From positions 1 to 33,270 of the forward strand of contig JAJYRD010000032.1 in assembly GCA_021794275.1 (NCBI GenBank): a stretch of 33,270 bases of DNA. Direction: 5' to 3'. Both the position numbers and the translations under genes were made by a program. The notes under the pieces were generated by a model. That model did no database searches, was not told the DNA's origin, and was given only the letters and a program-made list of their open reading frames with translations. Of this stretch, positions 18,634-26,554 are shown in pieces. The DNA is from Pseudomonadota bacterium (GTDB lineage Bacteria > Pseudomonadota > Gammaproteobacteria > Acidiferrobacterales > Acidiferrobacteraceae). Each line of letters opens with the position of its first letter. Position 1 is the stretch's first letter.

Positions 18634-19985
18634 GTACCGTCCCCCTCGTCCGGGGCGCCGACCCGACCGCTCCGTTCGCCTTCTATAATGGCGCGCCCCG
18701 TTCCGTGGCACAGTTTCTGCGCGATGTGTCACGTCTCGCGGCCTTGCTGCCTCCGAAGGGGCCGGTCTTGAATGCCTGCGCCGATCGCTATCATTTCGTC
18801 GTAGGCCTAGGCGCCGCCTTGGTCGCGGACCGGATGACCGTTCTGCCGGCAGCCTATGCAGCTGAGACGATCAAGGCCCTGAGCGCGCAAATGGCCGATC
18901 TGCATGCCCTGAGCGACGGGGATACCAAAATCGCTCTGCCCATGGTGCGTTTTCCCCGGCTCGAACCCGAGGCCCGCGCCGGGTCCCTCCCGCCTATGCC
19001 GCACATCCCCTCCGGGCGGCACGCGGTTATGGTTTTTACCTCGGGCACGACGGGCGCGCCCGTAGGCCATATCAAGACATGGGGCTCGTTGGTTACGGGG
19101 GCCCGCGCCGAGGCCGGCCGGCTGGGATTTGGCGATGGAGCGGCCTGGTCGCTGGTCGCGACCGTACCGCCTCAGCATATGTATGGGCTCGAGTCATCCG
19201 TCATGCTGGGCCTGCACGGCGGCGCGGTGCCACACTCGGGGCGCCCTTTTTATCCCAAGGACATCATCGAGGCGCTGGCGTCGGTCCCGCGCCCGCGCCT
19301 GTTGGTGACCTCGCCGGTCCATCTCCGGGCGCTTTTGACGAGTGGTGTGGCCACGGCGCCACTGGACGCGATCCTCTGCGCGACCGCGCCGCTCCCGCTG
19401 GCCTTGGCCGAGCAGGCCGAGGAGCGGCTGGGGGCGCCTTTGCACGAAATCTACGGGGCGACGGAGGCTGGTCAGATCGCGAGTCGCAGACCGACGCGCG
19501 AGGAGGGCTGGAGGCTTTTTCCGGGCCTTGTCCTGGAGCCGCGAGGGGAAGGGTTCGTGGTGCGGGGCGGTCATGTGCTGATACCGGCCCCTCTGAACGA
19601 CATCGTCGAGCCGATGGGCCCGACGTCCTTCCGTTTCCACGGCCGCGGCGCCGACATCGTGAACGTGGCCGGCAAGCGCAGTTCCATCGCCTTTCTCGAG
19701 CAGCAGCTCCTTGCCATTCCGGGGGTGCTCGATGGCGCCTTTTACATGCCGGACGAGGATCTGGCGGGCCCGGTCGCTCGTCTGACGGCGTTCGTGGTGG
19801 CCCCCGGCTTGACCGCTGCGGCGATCGAGGCGGCGCTGCGTGCCCGTATCGACCCCGTATTCTTGCCTCGTCCGCTCGTGCTCGTGGATGCGCTGCCACG
19901 ACTTGCGACCGGCAAACTGCCCCTAGAAAGACTCCGGGGGCTCCTCGCATCCAGCGCCCGCGATGTCGGTCACGGACATGGTTGA
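18630..19985 (+). CDS. AMP-dependent acyl-CoA/ACP ligase, aryl-polyene ApeH-like
   Basis: A 451-residue adenylate-forming enzyme. The phosphate loop VFTSGTTGAP lies at about residues 135-144 and is followed by HIKTWGSL, a pattern typical of polyene-cluster ligases. EIYGATEAGQIASR is near 272, and the C-terminal catalytic lysine lies in ATGKLPLERL near 429. It is shorter than fatty acyl-CoA ligases and probably activates an aryl or acyl acid for loading onto a carrier. It lies between the COG4648 gene and a dehydratase, both overlapping, so the five genes 17929-21507 form one operon. The substrate is not inferable from sequence. Confidence 0.85.
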   Translation: MSTVPLVRGADPTAPFAFYNGAPRSVAQFLRDVSRLAALLPPKGPVLNACADRYHFVVGLGAALVADRMTVLPAAYAAETIKALSAQMADLHALSDGDTKIALPMVRFPRLEPEARAGSLPPMPHIPSGRHAVMVFTSGTTGAPVGHIKTWGSLVTGARAEAGRLGFGDGAAWSLVATVPPQHMYGLESSVMLGLHGGAVPHSGRPFYPKDIIEALASVPRPRLLVTSPVHLRALLTSGVATAPLDAILCATAPLPLALAEQAEERLGAPLHEIYGATEAGQIASRRPTREEGWRLFPGLVLEPRGEGFVVRGGHVLIPAPLNDIVEPMGPTSFRFHGRGADIVNVAGKRSSIAFLEQQLLAIPGVLDGAFYMPDEDLAGPVARLTAFVVAPGLTAAAIEAALRARIDPVFLPRPLVLVDALPRLATGKLPLERLRGLLASSARDVGHGHG

Positions 19986-20283
19986 GACCGGCCGCTTGTT
20001 GTTCCCCGCTGAGCACGCAGCCTTCCCTGACCATTTCCCTGAAAATCCGCTGGTGCCAGGTGCCCTGCTTCTCGATGAGACCCTGGCGGTCCTCGCTGGG
20101 GCGCGCGGCCTTCCCTACGAGGCCCTCGAGGTGCGACAGGCAAAGTTCGTCCAGCCAGTACGCCCCGACCAGGTTATCGACATCTCTTGGGAGGACGCGG
20201 GGAAAGGGTTTATGGATGTCAGCCTACGGGTGGCGGATGTCACCGTAGCCGTCCTCACCGTGGGCCTCAGGGCCCGGCCATGA
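19963..20283 (+). CDS. FabZ/ApeI-like hotdog 3-hydroxyacyl-ACP dehydratase
   Basis: A 106-residue single hotdog domain. FPDHFPENPLVPGALLLDE at about residues 21-39 matches the FabZ active-site pattern HFPxxPxxPG, with H24 as catalytic His and D38 or E39 as the acid. It should dehydrate a 3-hydroxyacyl chain on a carrier protein. It overlaps the ligase by 23 bases if started at 19963 (an ATG at 19978 would shorten the overlap), and its stop overlaps the next gene (ATGA). It is shorter than FabZ (about 150 residues), as in ApeI-type proteins. Confidence 0.82.
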   Translation: MSVTDMVETGRLLFPAEHAAFPDHFPENPLVPGALLLDETLAVLAGARGLPYEALEVRQAKFVQPVRPDQVIDISWEDAGKGFMDVSLRVADVTVAVLTVGLRARP

Positions 20284-20774
20284 ATGGGCGCGCCGATCCC
20301 GACTTGGGGGTGGTGCGAGGCGCTGTGTCGCGCTCGGAGATTTGCGCCCTGCTCCCGCACGGTGACCGCATGTGTCTTCTCGCCTCGGTGCGCGCCTGGG
20401 ACGCCGAGGGCATAGCATGCCTAGCCCTAAGCCATCGCGACCTGGCCAATCCGCTTCGCGCCCGGGACCGTCTGGGCGCCGGGTGCGCCATTGAGTACGC
20501 GGCGCAAGCGATGGCAGTTCACGGCGCGCTTTGCGCAAGCGGCCCCGCGCGACCGGGCGGCGCCCTGCTCGCGGTTCGCGACATCCGCTTCTCCGTCGGG
20601 CGTCTGGATGATATCGAGGAGGATCTTGTGATCGACTGCCGTGCCTTGGCTCAAGATGCCCGCGGGGCGATGTATCGGTTTCAGGTGGGCGCCGCTGGCC
20701 GGCCGCTCGTATCCGGGCGCGCGACCGTACAATTCGTTGCCCTCGCGGGTCTCAACCGTGCCGACAAGGGTTAG
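20280..20774 (+). CDS. ApeP-like hotdog 3-hydroxyacyl-ACP dehydratase (COG4706)
   Basis: A 164-residue hotdog protein. LLPHGDRMCLLASVRAWDAE near residue 22 and CAIEYAAQAMAVHGAL near 72 match the COG4706 dehydratases of aryl polyene clusters, with the active-site His in LLPH and Glu in IEYAAQ. It probably works with the preceding ApeI-like protein, since in E. coli the two dehydratases of the pathway are reported to act together. Start overlap ATGA with the previous gene; the end overlaps the ketoreductase by 17 bases. Confidence 0.8.
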   Translation: MNGRADPDLGVVRGAVSRSEICALLPHGDRMCLLASVRAWDAEGIACLALSHRDLANPLRARDRLGAGCAIEYAAQAMAVHGALCASGPARPGGALLAVRDIRFSVGRLDDIEEDLVIDCRALAQDARGAMYRFQVGAAGRPLVSGRATVQFVALAGLNRADKG

Positions 20775-21507
20775 CGCGAGGGGCACGAGCCTGCGCCGCG
20801 CGCTCGTGACCGGTGCGAGCGGTGCCATAGGCGCGGCCATTTGCCGCCGTCTGGCGGCCGACGGCTACCATCTCATATGCCACGCCCACAGCCGCCCGGA
20901 CGACGCCCGGCAACTCGTCTCCGAGCTGAAGAACGGCGGCGCAAGCGCGACCTTGTGTGTGTTTGATGTTGCAGACGCGCATACGACGGCCGACGCGCTC
21001 GCCCCGCTCGTAGCCGAGGCGCCCATCCAGGTTCTCGTCCACAACGCCGGTGTCCACGCCGACGCGGTCCTCGCCGGGATGACGCTCGAGCAATGGCGTC
21101 GCCCGCTCGATGTTGCCTTGGATGGCTTTTTTCACGTCGCCCGGCCGTTGCTCTTGCCCATGATAAGGACCCGCTGGGGTCGCATCGTCAACGTCACCTC
21201 GGTGGCGGGGCTCCTTGGGAACCGTGGTCAGGCCAACTACGCTGCCGCCAAGGCCGGACTCCACGCTGCCGGCAAATCCCTCGCGCTCGAGGTCGCAAGC
21301 CGCGGCATCACAGTAAACGCGGTCGCGCCCGGCATCATCGCCACGCCCATGAGTCAGGTCTTCGGCCAAGACGACATCGCGCGGCTCGTGCCCATGGGGC
21401 GCGCCGGCGAATGCCGCGAGGTCGCGGATCTGGTGGCTTTTCTGGTCTCCGATCAGGCCGCCTATATCACAGGCCAGGTCATATCGATCAACGGCGGCAT
21501 GATCTAG
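20758..21507 (+). CDS. FabG/ApeQ-like 3-oxoacyl-ACP reductase (short-chain dehydrogenase)
   Basis: A 249-residue SDR with the NADPH motif TGASGAIGAAI near residue 18, NAG at 96-98, and the catalytic S148, Y161 and K165 (YAAAK). The C-terminal GQVISINGGMI is FabG-like. The fourth catalytic residue, normally Asn in a VNLDGFF context, reads VALDGFF here, so the Asn is replaced by Ala. The GTG start at 20758 is chosen because upstream sequence belongs to the overlapping dehydratase. It should reduce 3-ketoacyl chains in the polyene-like pathway. Its last 20 bases overlap the convergent glycosyltransferase gene. Confidence 0.88.
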   Translation: MPTRVSARGTSLRRALVTGASGAIGAAICRRLAADGYHLICHAHSRPDDARQLVSELKNGGASATLCVFDVADAHTTADALAPLVAEAPIQVLVHNAGVHADAVLAGMTLEQWRRPLDVALDGFFHVARPLLLPMIRTRWGRIVNVTSVAGLLGNRGQANYAAAKAGLHAAGKSLALEVASRGITVNAVAPGIIATPMSQVFGQDDIARLVPMGRAGECREVADLVAFLVSDQAAYITGQVISINGGMI

Positions 21508-22261
21508 ATCCGCGACGGCGGCACAGCAAGCGCGGGATACGATAGAGCAGCCCGAGGAGCAGGCGTATGTGCATGCTGGTGAGCAGAATATTGTCGCGCA
21601 CATAATGGAAATGTGAGACGCCGCCGTCGGCTTTACCCGGATACCGCACAGGGGCATCAATGTTGAGGGCAGGAACTCCTTCCCAGAAGAGGCGCACGGC
21701 AGCCTCCGGATCGAAGTCGAAGCGGCGCATGGAGCGGCGCGCGGTCATGATCCTGAAGAGGGGTTCGATCGGATAGATGCGAAATCCGAAAAGTGAGTCC
21801 CCGATGTGGCGGCCGCAGGTTTCGAGGTTCGCGCATGCGTTCGATAGGCGCCGCCCATAGACGCGCACCCGGGGCGCGTCGGAGGCGAAGACCGGCGCGC
21901 CCAGGATCATGGCATCGGGGTTCGATCTCGATGCCTCCATGAATGTCGGGATGAGATCCGCCGGGTGCTGGCCGTCGGAGTCCATGCATAGGACGTGGGT
22001 GTATCCCTCGGCTCGGGCGCGCTCGAGCCCCAAAAGCACCGCCGCCCCCTTGCCGCGGTTGCGGGTCCTCGTGATGACGAGCAGGCCGGCGTTATGGCGC
22101 GCCATATCCGCGAGTCCTTCGGCGGTTCCGTCCGTACTACCGTCCACGACCACCCAGACTGGCGCCCAATGCTGTAAGGCCACGGCCACGGTCCCATAGA
22201 CCTTGGATCCGGGGTTGTAGCTTGGGATCAGTACGAGGTGTGTTGCGGAAGGTGCTGGCAT
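21488..22261 (-). CDS. family 2 glycosyltransferase, polyene-cluster type
   Basis: A 257-residue GT-A glycosyltransferase. It begins HLVLIPSYNPGSKV, has the nucleotide-sugar strand VVVDGSTDGTAEGL near residue 38, NRGKGAAVLLGL, and the metal-binding DSDGQHPADL near 94. It resembles dolichyl-phosphate mannose synthase-like GT2 enzymes and ends with a basic tail rich in Arg. There is no clear transmembrane domain except a weak hydrophobic stretch near residue 225. It lies 54 bases downstream of the halogenase-like gene and converges on the ketoreductase, a combination seen in aryl-polyene and xanthomonadin loci. The sugar donor and acceptor are unknown. Confidence 0.82.
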   Translation of the reverse strand: MPAPSATHLVLIPSYNPGSKVYGTVAVALQHWAPVWVVVDGSTDGTAEGLADMARHNAGLLVITRTRNRGKGAAVLLGLERARAEGYTHVLCMDSDGQHPADLIPTFMEASRSNPDAMILGAPVFASDAPRVRVYGRRLSNACANLETCGRHIGDSLFGFRIYPIEPLFRIMTARRSMRRFDFDPEAAVRLFWEGVPALNIDAPVRYPGKADGGVSHFHYVRDNILLTSMHIRLLLGLLYRIPRLLCRRRGSRSCRR

Positions 22262-22315
22262 CTGGCTATGGAAATAGTCAACGGGTCGCGGTGCATTCGA
22301 TGGTCGGTTCTGCCC

Positions 22316-23635
22316 TCATTTGCTTCCGGCCGTCAGAGGCGCTTCTTCGGAAAGCCGGCGCTGCTCGCGGCGTTTGCGCAAGGCTCGCACGGACTGGCGA
22401 AAATGGTAGAGCGAATGCAGGTAGTACAAGCCCTTGAAGGCCGCCAGGGAGCGCCAGATGGGGGTGTCCCCGAAGATGTCGCCGGCCAGCACGGACAAGA
22501 GCGCCTCCTGGACTCGAAATATGTTGCGTGGACCCATGAAGAGGTCGCGCATCGTCGGGTGGTTGACGCGGTAGATGAACCACGAAAACTCGCGCGGCCC
22601 TTGGCGGATCTTCCGGTCGTAGGCGCGTAGCGCCCTTTGGGCCTCATCCGGTCGACTGAGACAGGTGTCAACCGCGTCGGCCGCCAGGAAGCCGCCGTGC
22701 ATGGCCAGCATCACGCCCGATGAGAACACGGGGTCTATGAACGAAAAGGCATCGCCGAGGAGCAGGTGGTTTACTCCATACGAGCGTTCGCAGCCGTACG
22801 AGAAATTGCCGGTTGCGGATACCTCCGAGACCAGCTTGGCCCCGGCGAGGCGCTCGGCAAGCGCTGGACAAAGGGCGATGGTGTCGCGGAAAAAGGCCTC
22901 CACGGGCTTATTGCGCCGTTTCAGGTAATAGGGCCAGACTACGGCGCCCACGCTCGTGGTGCCGTCGGCCAGCGGTATGAACCAAAACCAGCCATGTTCG
23001 AACCAGAAGATCGAGATATTGCCCTCGGCGCGGCCATCGTTGCGTGTGGCGCCCCGGAAATGTCCAAAAAGCGCCGCGCTGTTGTGTCGGGGATTGCGCC
23101 GCTTCATGTGGAAACGGGTGCCGAGAAAGGTGTCGCGCCCGGACGCGTCGATAACGAATCGCGCCTCGAAATCCTCGACGCCTCCATCCTCATGGCGGGC
23201 GCTCACGCGAGCCCCTGCTCCTTCTTCGAGAAAGGCGACATCCTGCACCCGGCAGCCTTCCCGGGTCACGGCCCCTTTGGTTTTTGCGTTGCGAAATAGG
23301 ATGGCGTCGAATTCGGCGCGGCGCACCTGGTAGGCATAGGGCATGTCCTTGTTCCAGGCTTCGGCGAATTGAAACTCCTGTCGAGGCTTTTCGTGCCAGG
23401 GGGATACAAACTCCGCCCCCCACTTCATCATGCCTATGTCACGCACCGCCTCCCCGACACCTAGGCGCTCGAGCAGCGGCAGGTTGGCCGGGAGCAGCGA
23501 TTCGCCGATGTGAAACCGCGGGTGATGGCTCTTTTCCGCGATGACGACATCGTAGCCCCGTTCGGCGAGCAGGGTCCCCGCGGTAGCGCCGCCCGGGCCC
23601 CCTCCGATCACGAGAACGTCACATTGTGTAGCCAT
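22316..23635 (-). CDS. flavin-dependent oxidoreductase of the tryptophan-halogenase-like family
   Basis: A 439-residue FAD enzyme. The N-terminal Rossmann motif VIGGGPGGATAG is followed by FHIGESLLPANLPLLE near residue 41. K71 in GMMKWGAEF occupies the place of the halogenase catalytic lysine. GWFWFIP at 215-221 matches the GWxWxIP motif that distinguishes flavin-dependent halogenases, and GDAFSFIDPVFSSG at 294-307 is the second FAD site. Halogenation of an aryl polyene, as in brominated xanthomonadins, is a reasonable hypothesis; related proteins can instead be desaturases or reductases. It is the first gene of a two-gene operon with the glycosyltransferase. Start at 23635 with AAAGGGA upstream. 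Confidence 0.82.
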   Translation of the reverse strand: MATQCDVLVIGGGPGGATAGTLLAERGYDVVIAEKSHHPRFHIGESLLPANLPLLERLGVGEAVRDIGMMKWGAEFVSPWHEKPRQEFQFAEAWNKDMPYAYQVRRAEFDAILFRNAKTKGAVTREGCRVQDVAFLEEGAGARVSARHEDGGVEDFEARFVIDASGRDTFLGTRFHMKRRNPRHNSAALFGHFRGATRNDGRAEGNISIFWFEHGWFWFIPLADGTTSVGAVVWPYYLKRRNKPVEAFFRDTIALCPALAERLAGAKLVSEVSATGNFSYGCERSYGVNHLLLGDAFSFIDPVFSSGVMLAMHGGFLAADAVDTCLSRPDEAQRALRAYDRKIRQGPREFSWFIYRVNHPTMRDLFMGPRNIFRVQEALLSVLAGDIFGDTPIWRSLAAFKGLYYLHSLYHFRQSVRALRKRREQRRLSEEAPLTAGSK

Positions 23636-23770
23636 CAGACCATCCCTTTAAGATTCCCAACCCCATCGTATCCGCCGGCGCCGGTCAGGCCTTCCGCCGA
23701 TTAAAGCTTACCGGCTGCCCATCTTCAGGGATAGGGCACTCCATCGATAAAGGGCGGCGATCGCGGACCT

Positions 23771-23795
23771 GGTCCTGCCGAGGGCGGCAGGGACC
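23771..23795. repeat. hairpin with one bulge upstream of the halogenase-like gene
   Basis: GGTCCTGCC and GGCAGGGACC can pair across a short loop with one bulged base. It lies in the 290-base gap between the hemolysin III-type gene and the halogenase-like gene. No T-run follows on either strand, so it is not a clear intrinsic terminator. The rest of this gap shows no recognisable gene. Confidence 0.35.
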
Positions 23796-23925
23796 GGGCA
23801 TGTTCATTTCCGAGTCCGCGCACGGCCCCGCGGGGCGGGTCGCAGGCCTTCTCCCGTCCCGCTGACCCTGGTGATTCTAGTCCGGGATTTCGAGCCAGAC
23901 GAGCCGCCTCGAGCGGCCCTTGCGG

Positions 23926-24669
23926 TCAGGTCACGAACTGGCTGATCGCCCAAAACTGCAGAGCCGCGCCGAGCAGCGTCAGAATGTGGAAGGCGGCGTG
24001 AAAGTATTTCACGCGGTCGCGTATCAGAAAGACCACGCCGACACCGTAGCAGGCGCCGCTCAGAGCCAGGGCCGTGAGCACGGCAGGCGGGGTATGTCGG
24101 AAAAAAGGCGCGGCGCCCAGTATCGTGATCCAGCCCATGACCTGGTAGAGGTGCTCCAAACGGCGCATGTAGCGTCCTGGCTCCCCCCAAAGGAGCAGGA
24201 TCGCGAGCCCGGCCAGGATCCATTCCGCCACCACTAGGGCCGCCCCTGTCGTGCCGCGAACCATGAGCGCCGCGACGGGGGTGTAGGTGCCGGCTATGAA
24301 CAGCGCGATGGCCATCCGATCCAGGCGCTGAAACCGGTCCTTCAAGGGGCCCGCGGGCAGGATGTGGTAGGCCGCCGACACCGTGTACAGGCCGATCATG
24401 GCCAGCGAAAAGACCGCGGCGCAGAGGAGTTTTGGAAGATCGCCGGTCTGTGCTGCAAGTCGCGTGAGCGTCGCGCCCGCGCCCAGGGCCGCGACGGCCC
24501 CCGCCGCATGTAGGGCGGCATTGACCCGCTCTTCTTCGCGCGACTGACAACGCTCGGCGGGCGCAGGTGGCAGGACGTCGTAGAACTCCAGCGCCGCCCC
24601 CGTAGGGGGGTCCACGTCGAGCCCGTTCATATGCAGCGCTTCTTGTGCCCCCGCGCGTCTTTTCATCAT
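23926..24669 (-). CDS. hemolysin III / TrhA (PAQR-like) family membrane protein
   Basis: A 247-residue protein with seven predicted membrane helices after a soluble N-terminal extension of about 65 residues. Family motifs are EERVNAALHAAGAVAAL (first helix with His), TVSAAYHIL in the third helix region, and a final HAAFHILTLLGAALQFWAI with paired His residues, as in metal-binding PAQR/HlyIII proteins. TrhA-type proteins affect membrane lipid homeostasis; the haemolysin name is historical. The ATG at 24669 overlaps the YgjP stop. The N-terminal extension is longer than usual, and ATG at 24630 is an alternative. Confidence 0.85.
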   Translation of the reverse strand: MMKRRAGAQEALHMNGLDVDPPTGAALEFYDVLPPAPAERCQSREEERVNAALHAAGAVAALGAGATLTRLAAQTGDLPKLLCAAVFSLAMIGLYTVSAAYHILPAGPLKDRFQRLDRMAIALFIAGTYTPVAALMVRGTTGAALVVAEWILAGLAILLLWGEPGRYMRRLEHLYQVMGWITILGAAPFFRHTPPAVLTALALSGACYGVGVVFLIRDRVKYFHAAFHILTLLGAALQFWAISQFVT

Positions 24670-25331
24670 AGCGACAAGCGCGTCCCGCTCTCGCGAAGTC
24701 GCAGGCGGCGCGTCTCGTAGTCTGGCATGACCCGCCCCATCTCGCGCCAAAACGGGGTTCTGTGGTGCGGGGCGATCAGGTGGCAGAGCTCATGGGCGAT
24801 CACATAATCGAACAAGTCTGCCGGGACGAGCATAAGCCTCCAGTTCAGGCTGATCGTCCCGTGCGGCGAGCAGCTGCCCCATCGCGTCTTCTGGCCGGCG
24901 ATGCGAATCCGTTTGGGCGCCCGTCCGACCAGTGGCGCGTAATGGATGATACGGGCCAGCGCGTGGTGTCGCGCCGCCTCGCGGTACCAGAACTCCAATG
25001 CCCCGCGCGCCTGCACCTCGTTGGCGGCCGCGACTCGCAGAAGCTCGCCGTCTCGCCGGACCTCCGGTGTCCCCGATCGGTAGCAGAGGCGTAGTTGCAG
25101 GGTCTCGTCCAGGTACCGCAGACTCAATCCATCGGCGAACACAGGGACCCGCGGCGCCTCGTTCAGCCGTTTCAAGGTCCGCTCGATCCATCGCGCCTTG
25201 GCCTTGAGAAAGGCCTCGATGTCGGCCTGTTGGGTGGCCGCCGGGACGAGTAGGCGCATGGCGCCCGAGGGGTTGATCTGCAAGCAGAGGGTGCGACGCT
25301 TGCGACTGCGGACAAGGGCATAGGGCGGCAC
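24666..25331 (-). CDS. YgjP-like (DUF45/SprT-type) zinc metallopeptidase
   Basis: A 221-residue protein. The core has KTRWGSCSPHGTISLNWRL near residue 145 and the zinc motif HELCHL at 180-185, with a third His at 190 (HEXXHX5H) followed by FW, the pattern of YgjP/DUF45 proteins. The substrate is unknown. A GTG at 25331, two bases after the rubredoxin stop, is the likely start; the frame remains open further upstream but only through rubredoxin coding sequence in another frame. Its stop overlaps the hemolysin III gene start. Confidence 0.88.
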   Translation of the reverse strand: MPPYALVRSRKRRTLCLQINPSGAMRLLVPAATQQADIEAFLKAKARWIERTLKRLNEAPRVPVFADGLSLRYLDETLQLRLCYRSGTPEVRRDGELLRVAAANEVQARGALEFWYREAARHHALARIIHYAPLVGRAPKRIRIAGQKTRWGSCSPHGTISLNWRLMLVPADLFDYVIAHELCHLIAPHHRTPFWREMGRVMPDYETRRLRLRESGTRLSL

Positions 25332-25333
25332 GC

Positions 25334-25513
25334 TCAGATCTCGATCATCTCGAATTCGTCCTTGGTAGCCCCGCAGTCCGGGCAGGTCCAGTTCTCCGGG
25401 ACGTCTTCCCAGTGCGTGCCCGGCGCAATACCGTGTTCCGGCAGGCCTTTCTCTTCTTCGTACAGGAAACCGCAGATGACGCACATATAGACTTTCGGGA
25501 CGTTCGCGTTCAT
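25334..25513 (-). CDS. rubredoxin
   Basis: A 59-residue iron protein read directly from the minus strand: it starts MNANVPKVYMCVICGFLYEE and includes WEDVPENWTCPDCGATKDEF. The four iron ligands are C11, C14, C44 and C47 (two CXXC pairs), and GIAPGTHWEDVPENWTCPDC is the rubredoxin signature. It is a small one-electron carrier; partners could be a rubredoxin reductase or an oxygen-detoxifying enzyme, none of which is visible here. It is the first gene of the rubredoxin-YgjP-hemolysin III run and diverges from hemH with a 63-base gap. Confidence 0.97.
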   Translation of the reverse strand: MNANVPKVYMCVICGFLYEEEKGLPEHGIAPGTHWEDVPENWTCPDCGATKDEFEMIEI

Positions 25514-25576
25514 GCGGCTATATTGCCACGATTCCCGCTTCTCGTGAAACGCGACCGCAGGCAGTACAATGCCGCG

Positions 25577-26554
25577 ATGACAAGCCCCCGTACCGCCATT
25601 GTCCTCTGCAATCTCGGTGGTCCCGACAGCCTCGAGGCCGTCGAGCCGTTTTTGCGCAACCTGTTTTCCGATCCCGATATCTTCAAGTTCCCCGGGGCTC
25701 CCATCACCCAGCGCCTCTTCGCGTGGCTCGTCGCGCGGCGGCGTTGCGAGGAGGCGAGCCGTGGCTACGCGGCCCTTGGCGGGGCCTCACCCATCGGTGC
25801 CAATACCCAGGATCAAGCCTGGGCGCTCGAACAGTCCCTCGCCGACCTTAAGGCCCGGGTCTTCGTCTGTATGCGCTATTGGCATCCCTTGACCGCGGAG
25901 GTCGTCGCGACCCTCAAGGCGGGCGGCTACGGGCGCATCGTCCTCTTGCCCCTCTATCCGCAATATTCTTTGACCACGACTGGCAGCGCGCGCAATGAAT
26001 TCGTGCGACAGTGCGCCCGTCTGCACTACAGTCCCGATGTTCGTTTCGTCGAGTCTTGGTACCAGGACCCTGACTACCTGGATGGGATCGTCACCAGCAT
26101 AAAAGCCATGGCGGCACGATTCAGCGCCCCAGACCCCGAGCGCATCAGCCTGCTTTTATCGGCGCACGGTGTCCCGCAGCGCCTGATCGCGCGGGGCGAC
26201 CCCTATCGCATGGGAATCGAGGAGACGGCGCGGCTCGTTTCCGAGCGGCTCGGCTGGCCGCGAGTGACCTTGTGTTATCAGAGCCGGGTAGGCCCGCTCG
26301 AGTGGCTGCGTCCCTATGTCGACGATGTCATCCGCGACCAGGGTCGCGCCGGCGCCGATCAGATTCTCGTCTATCCGATCGCCTTCGTATCCGACCACAT
26401 CGAGACGCTTTACGAACTCGGGATGACCTATGCCGGGCTCGCTCGGGAAGTGGGCGTCCGGGAGTATCATGTCGTGCCGGCCTTGAATGCCGATGCGGCG
26501 CTCATACGCGCGCTTGCACGCATTGTGCGTCACGCCCTTAGGGAAGAGAGGTGA
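25577..26554 (+). CDS. hemH: ferrochelatase
   Basis: A 325-residue enzyme inserting Fe2+ into porphyrin, the terminal haem step. It has VLCNLGGPDSLEAVEPFLRN at the start, LLLSAHGVPQRLI with the metal-site His near residue 194, CYQSRVGPLEWLRP, and PIAFVSDHIETLYEL with the catalytic Glu. The ATG at 25577 matches the family N-terminus; upstream in-frame codons belong to the intergenic and antisense rubredoxin region. A TACAAT at 25565-25570 sits only seven bases before the ATG, so transcription probably starts elsewhere. It overlaps thiD (GTGA). Confidence 0.97.
   Translation: MTSPRTAIVLCNLGGPDSLEAVEPFLRNLFSDPDIFKFPGAPITQRLFAWLVARRRCEEASRGYAALGGASPIGANTQDQAWALEQSLADLKARVFVCMRYWHPLTAEVVATLKAGGYGRIVLLPLYPQYSLTTTGSARNEFVRQCARLHYSPDVRFVESWYQDPDYLDGIVTSIKAMAARFSAPDPERISLLLSAHGVPQRLIARGDPYRMGIEETARLVSERLGWPRVTLCYQSRVGPLEWLRPYVDDVIRDQGRAGADQILVYPIAFVSDHIETLYELGMTYAGLAREVGVREYHVVPALNADAALIRALARIVRHALREER

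Noticed and set aside
23685..23807. 40-codon minus-strand frame upstream of the halogenase-like gene
   Set aside because: It has only a weak ribosome binding site and no recognisable motif; too short to support as a gene.
23804..24550. Minus-strand 248-codon frame overlapping the hemolysin III-type gene
   Set aside because: It is the shifted frame of the real membrane protein, Arg/Gly-rich, without membrane segments.
25565..25570. TACAAT as a -10 box for hemH
   Set aside because: It is only seven bases from the ATG and has no convincing -35 element, so it was not called as a promoter.
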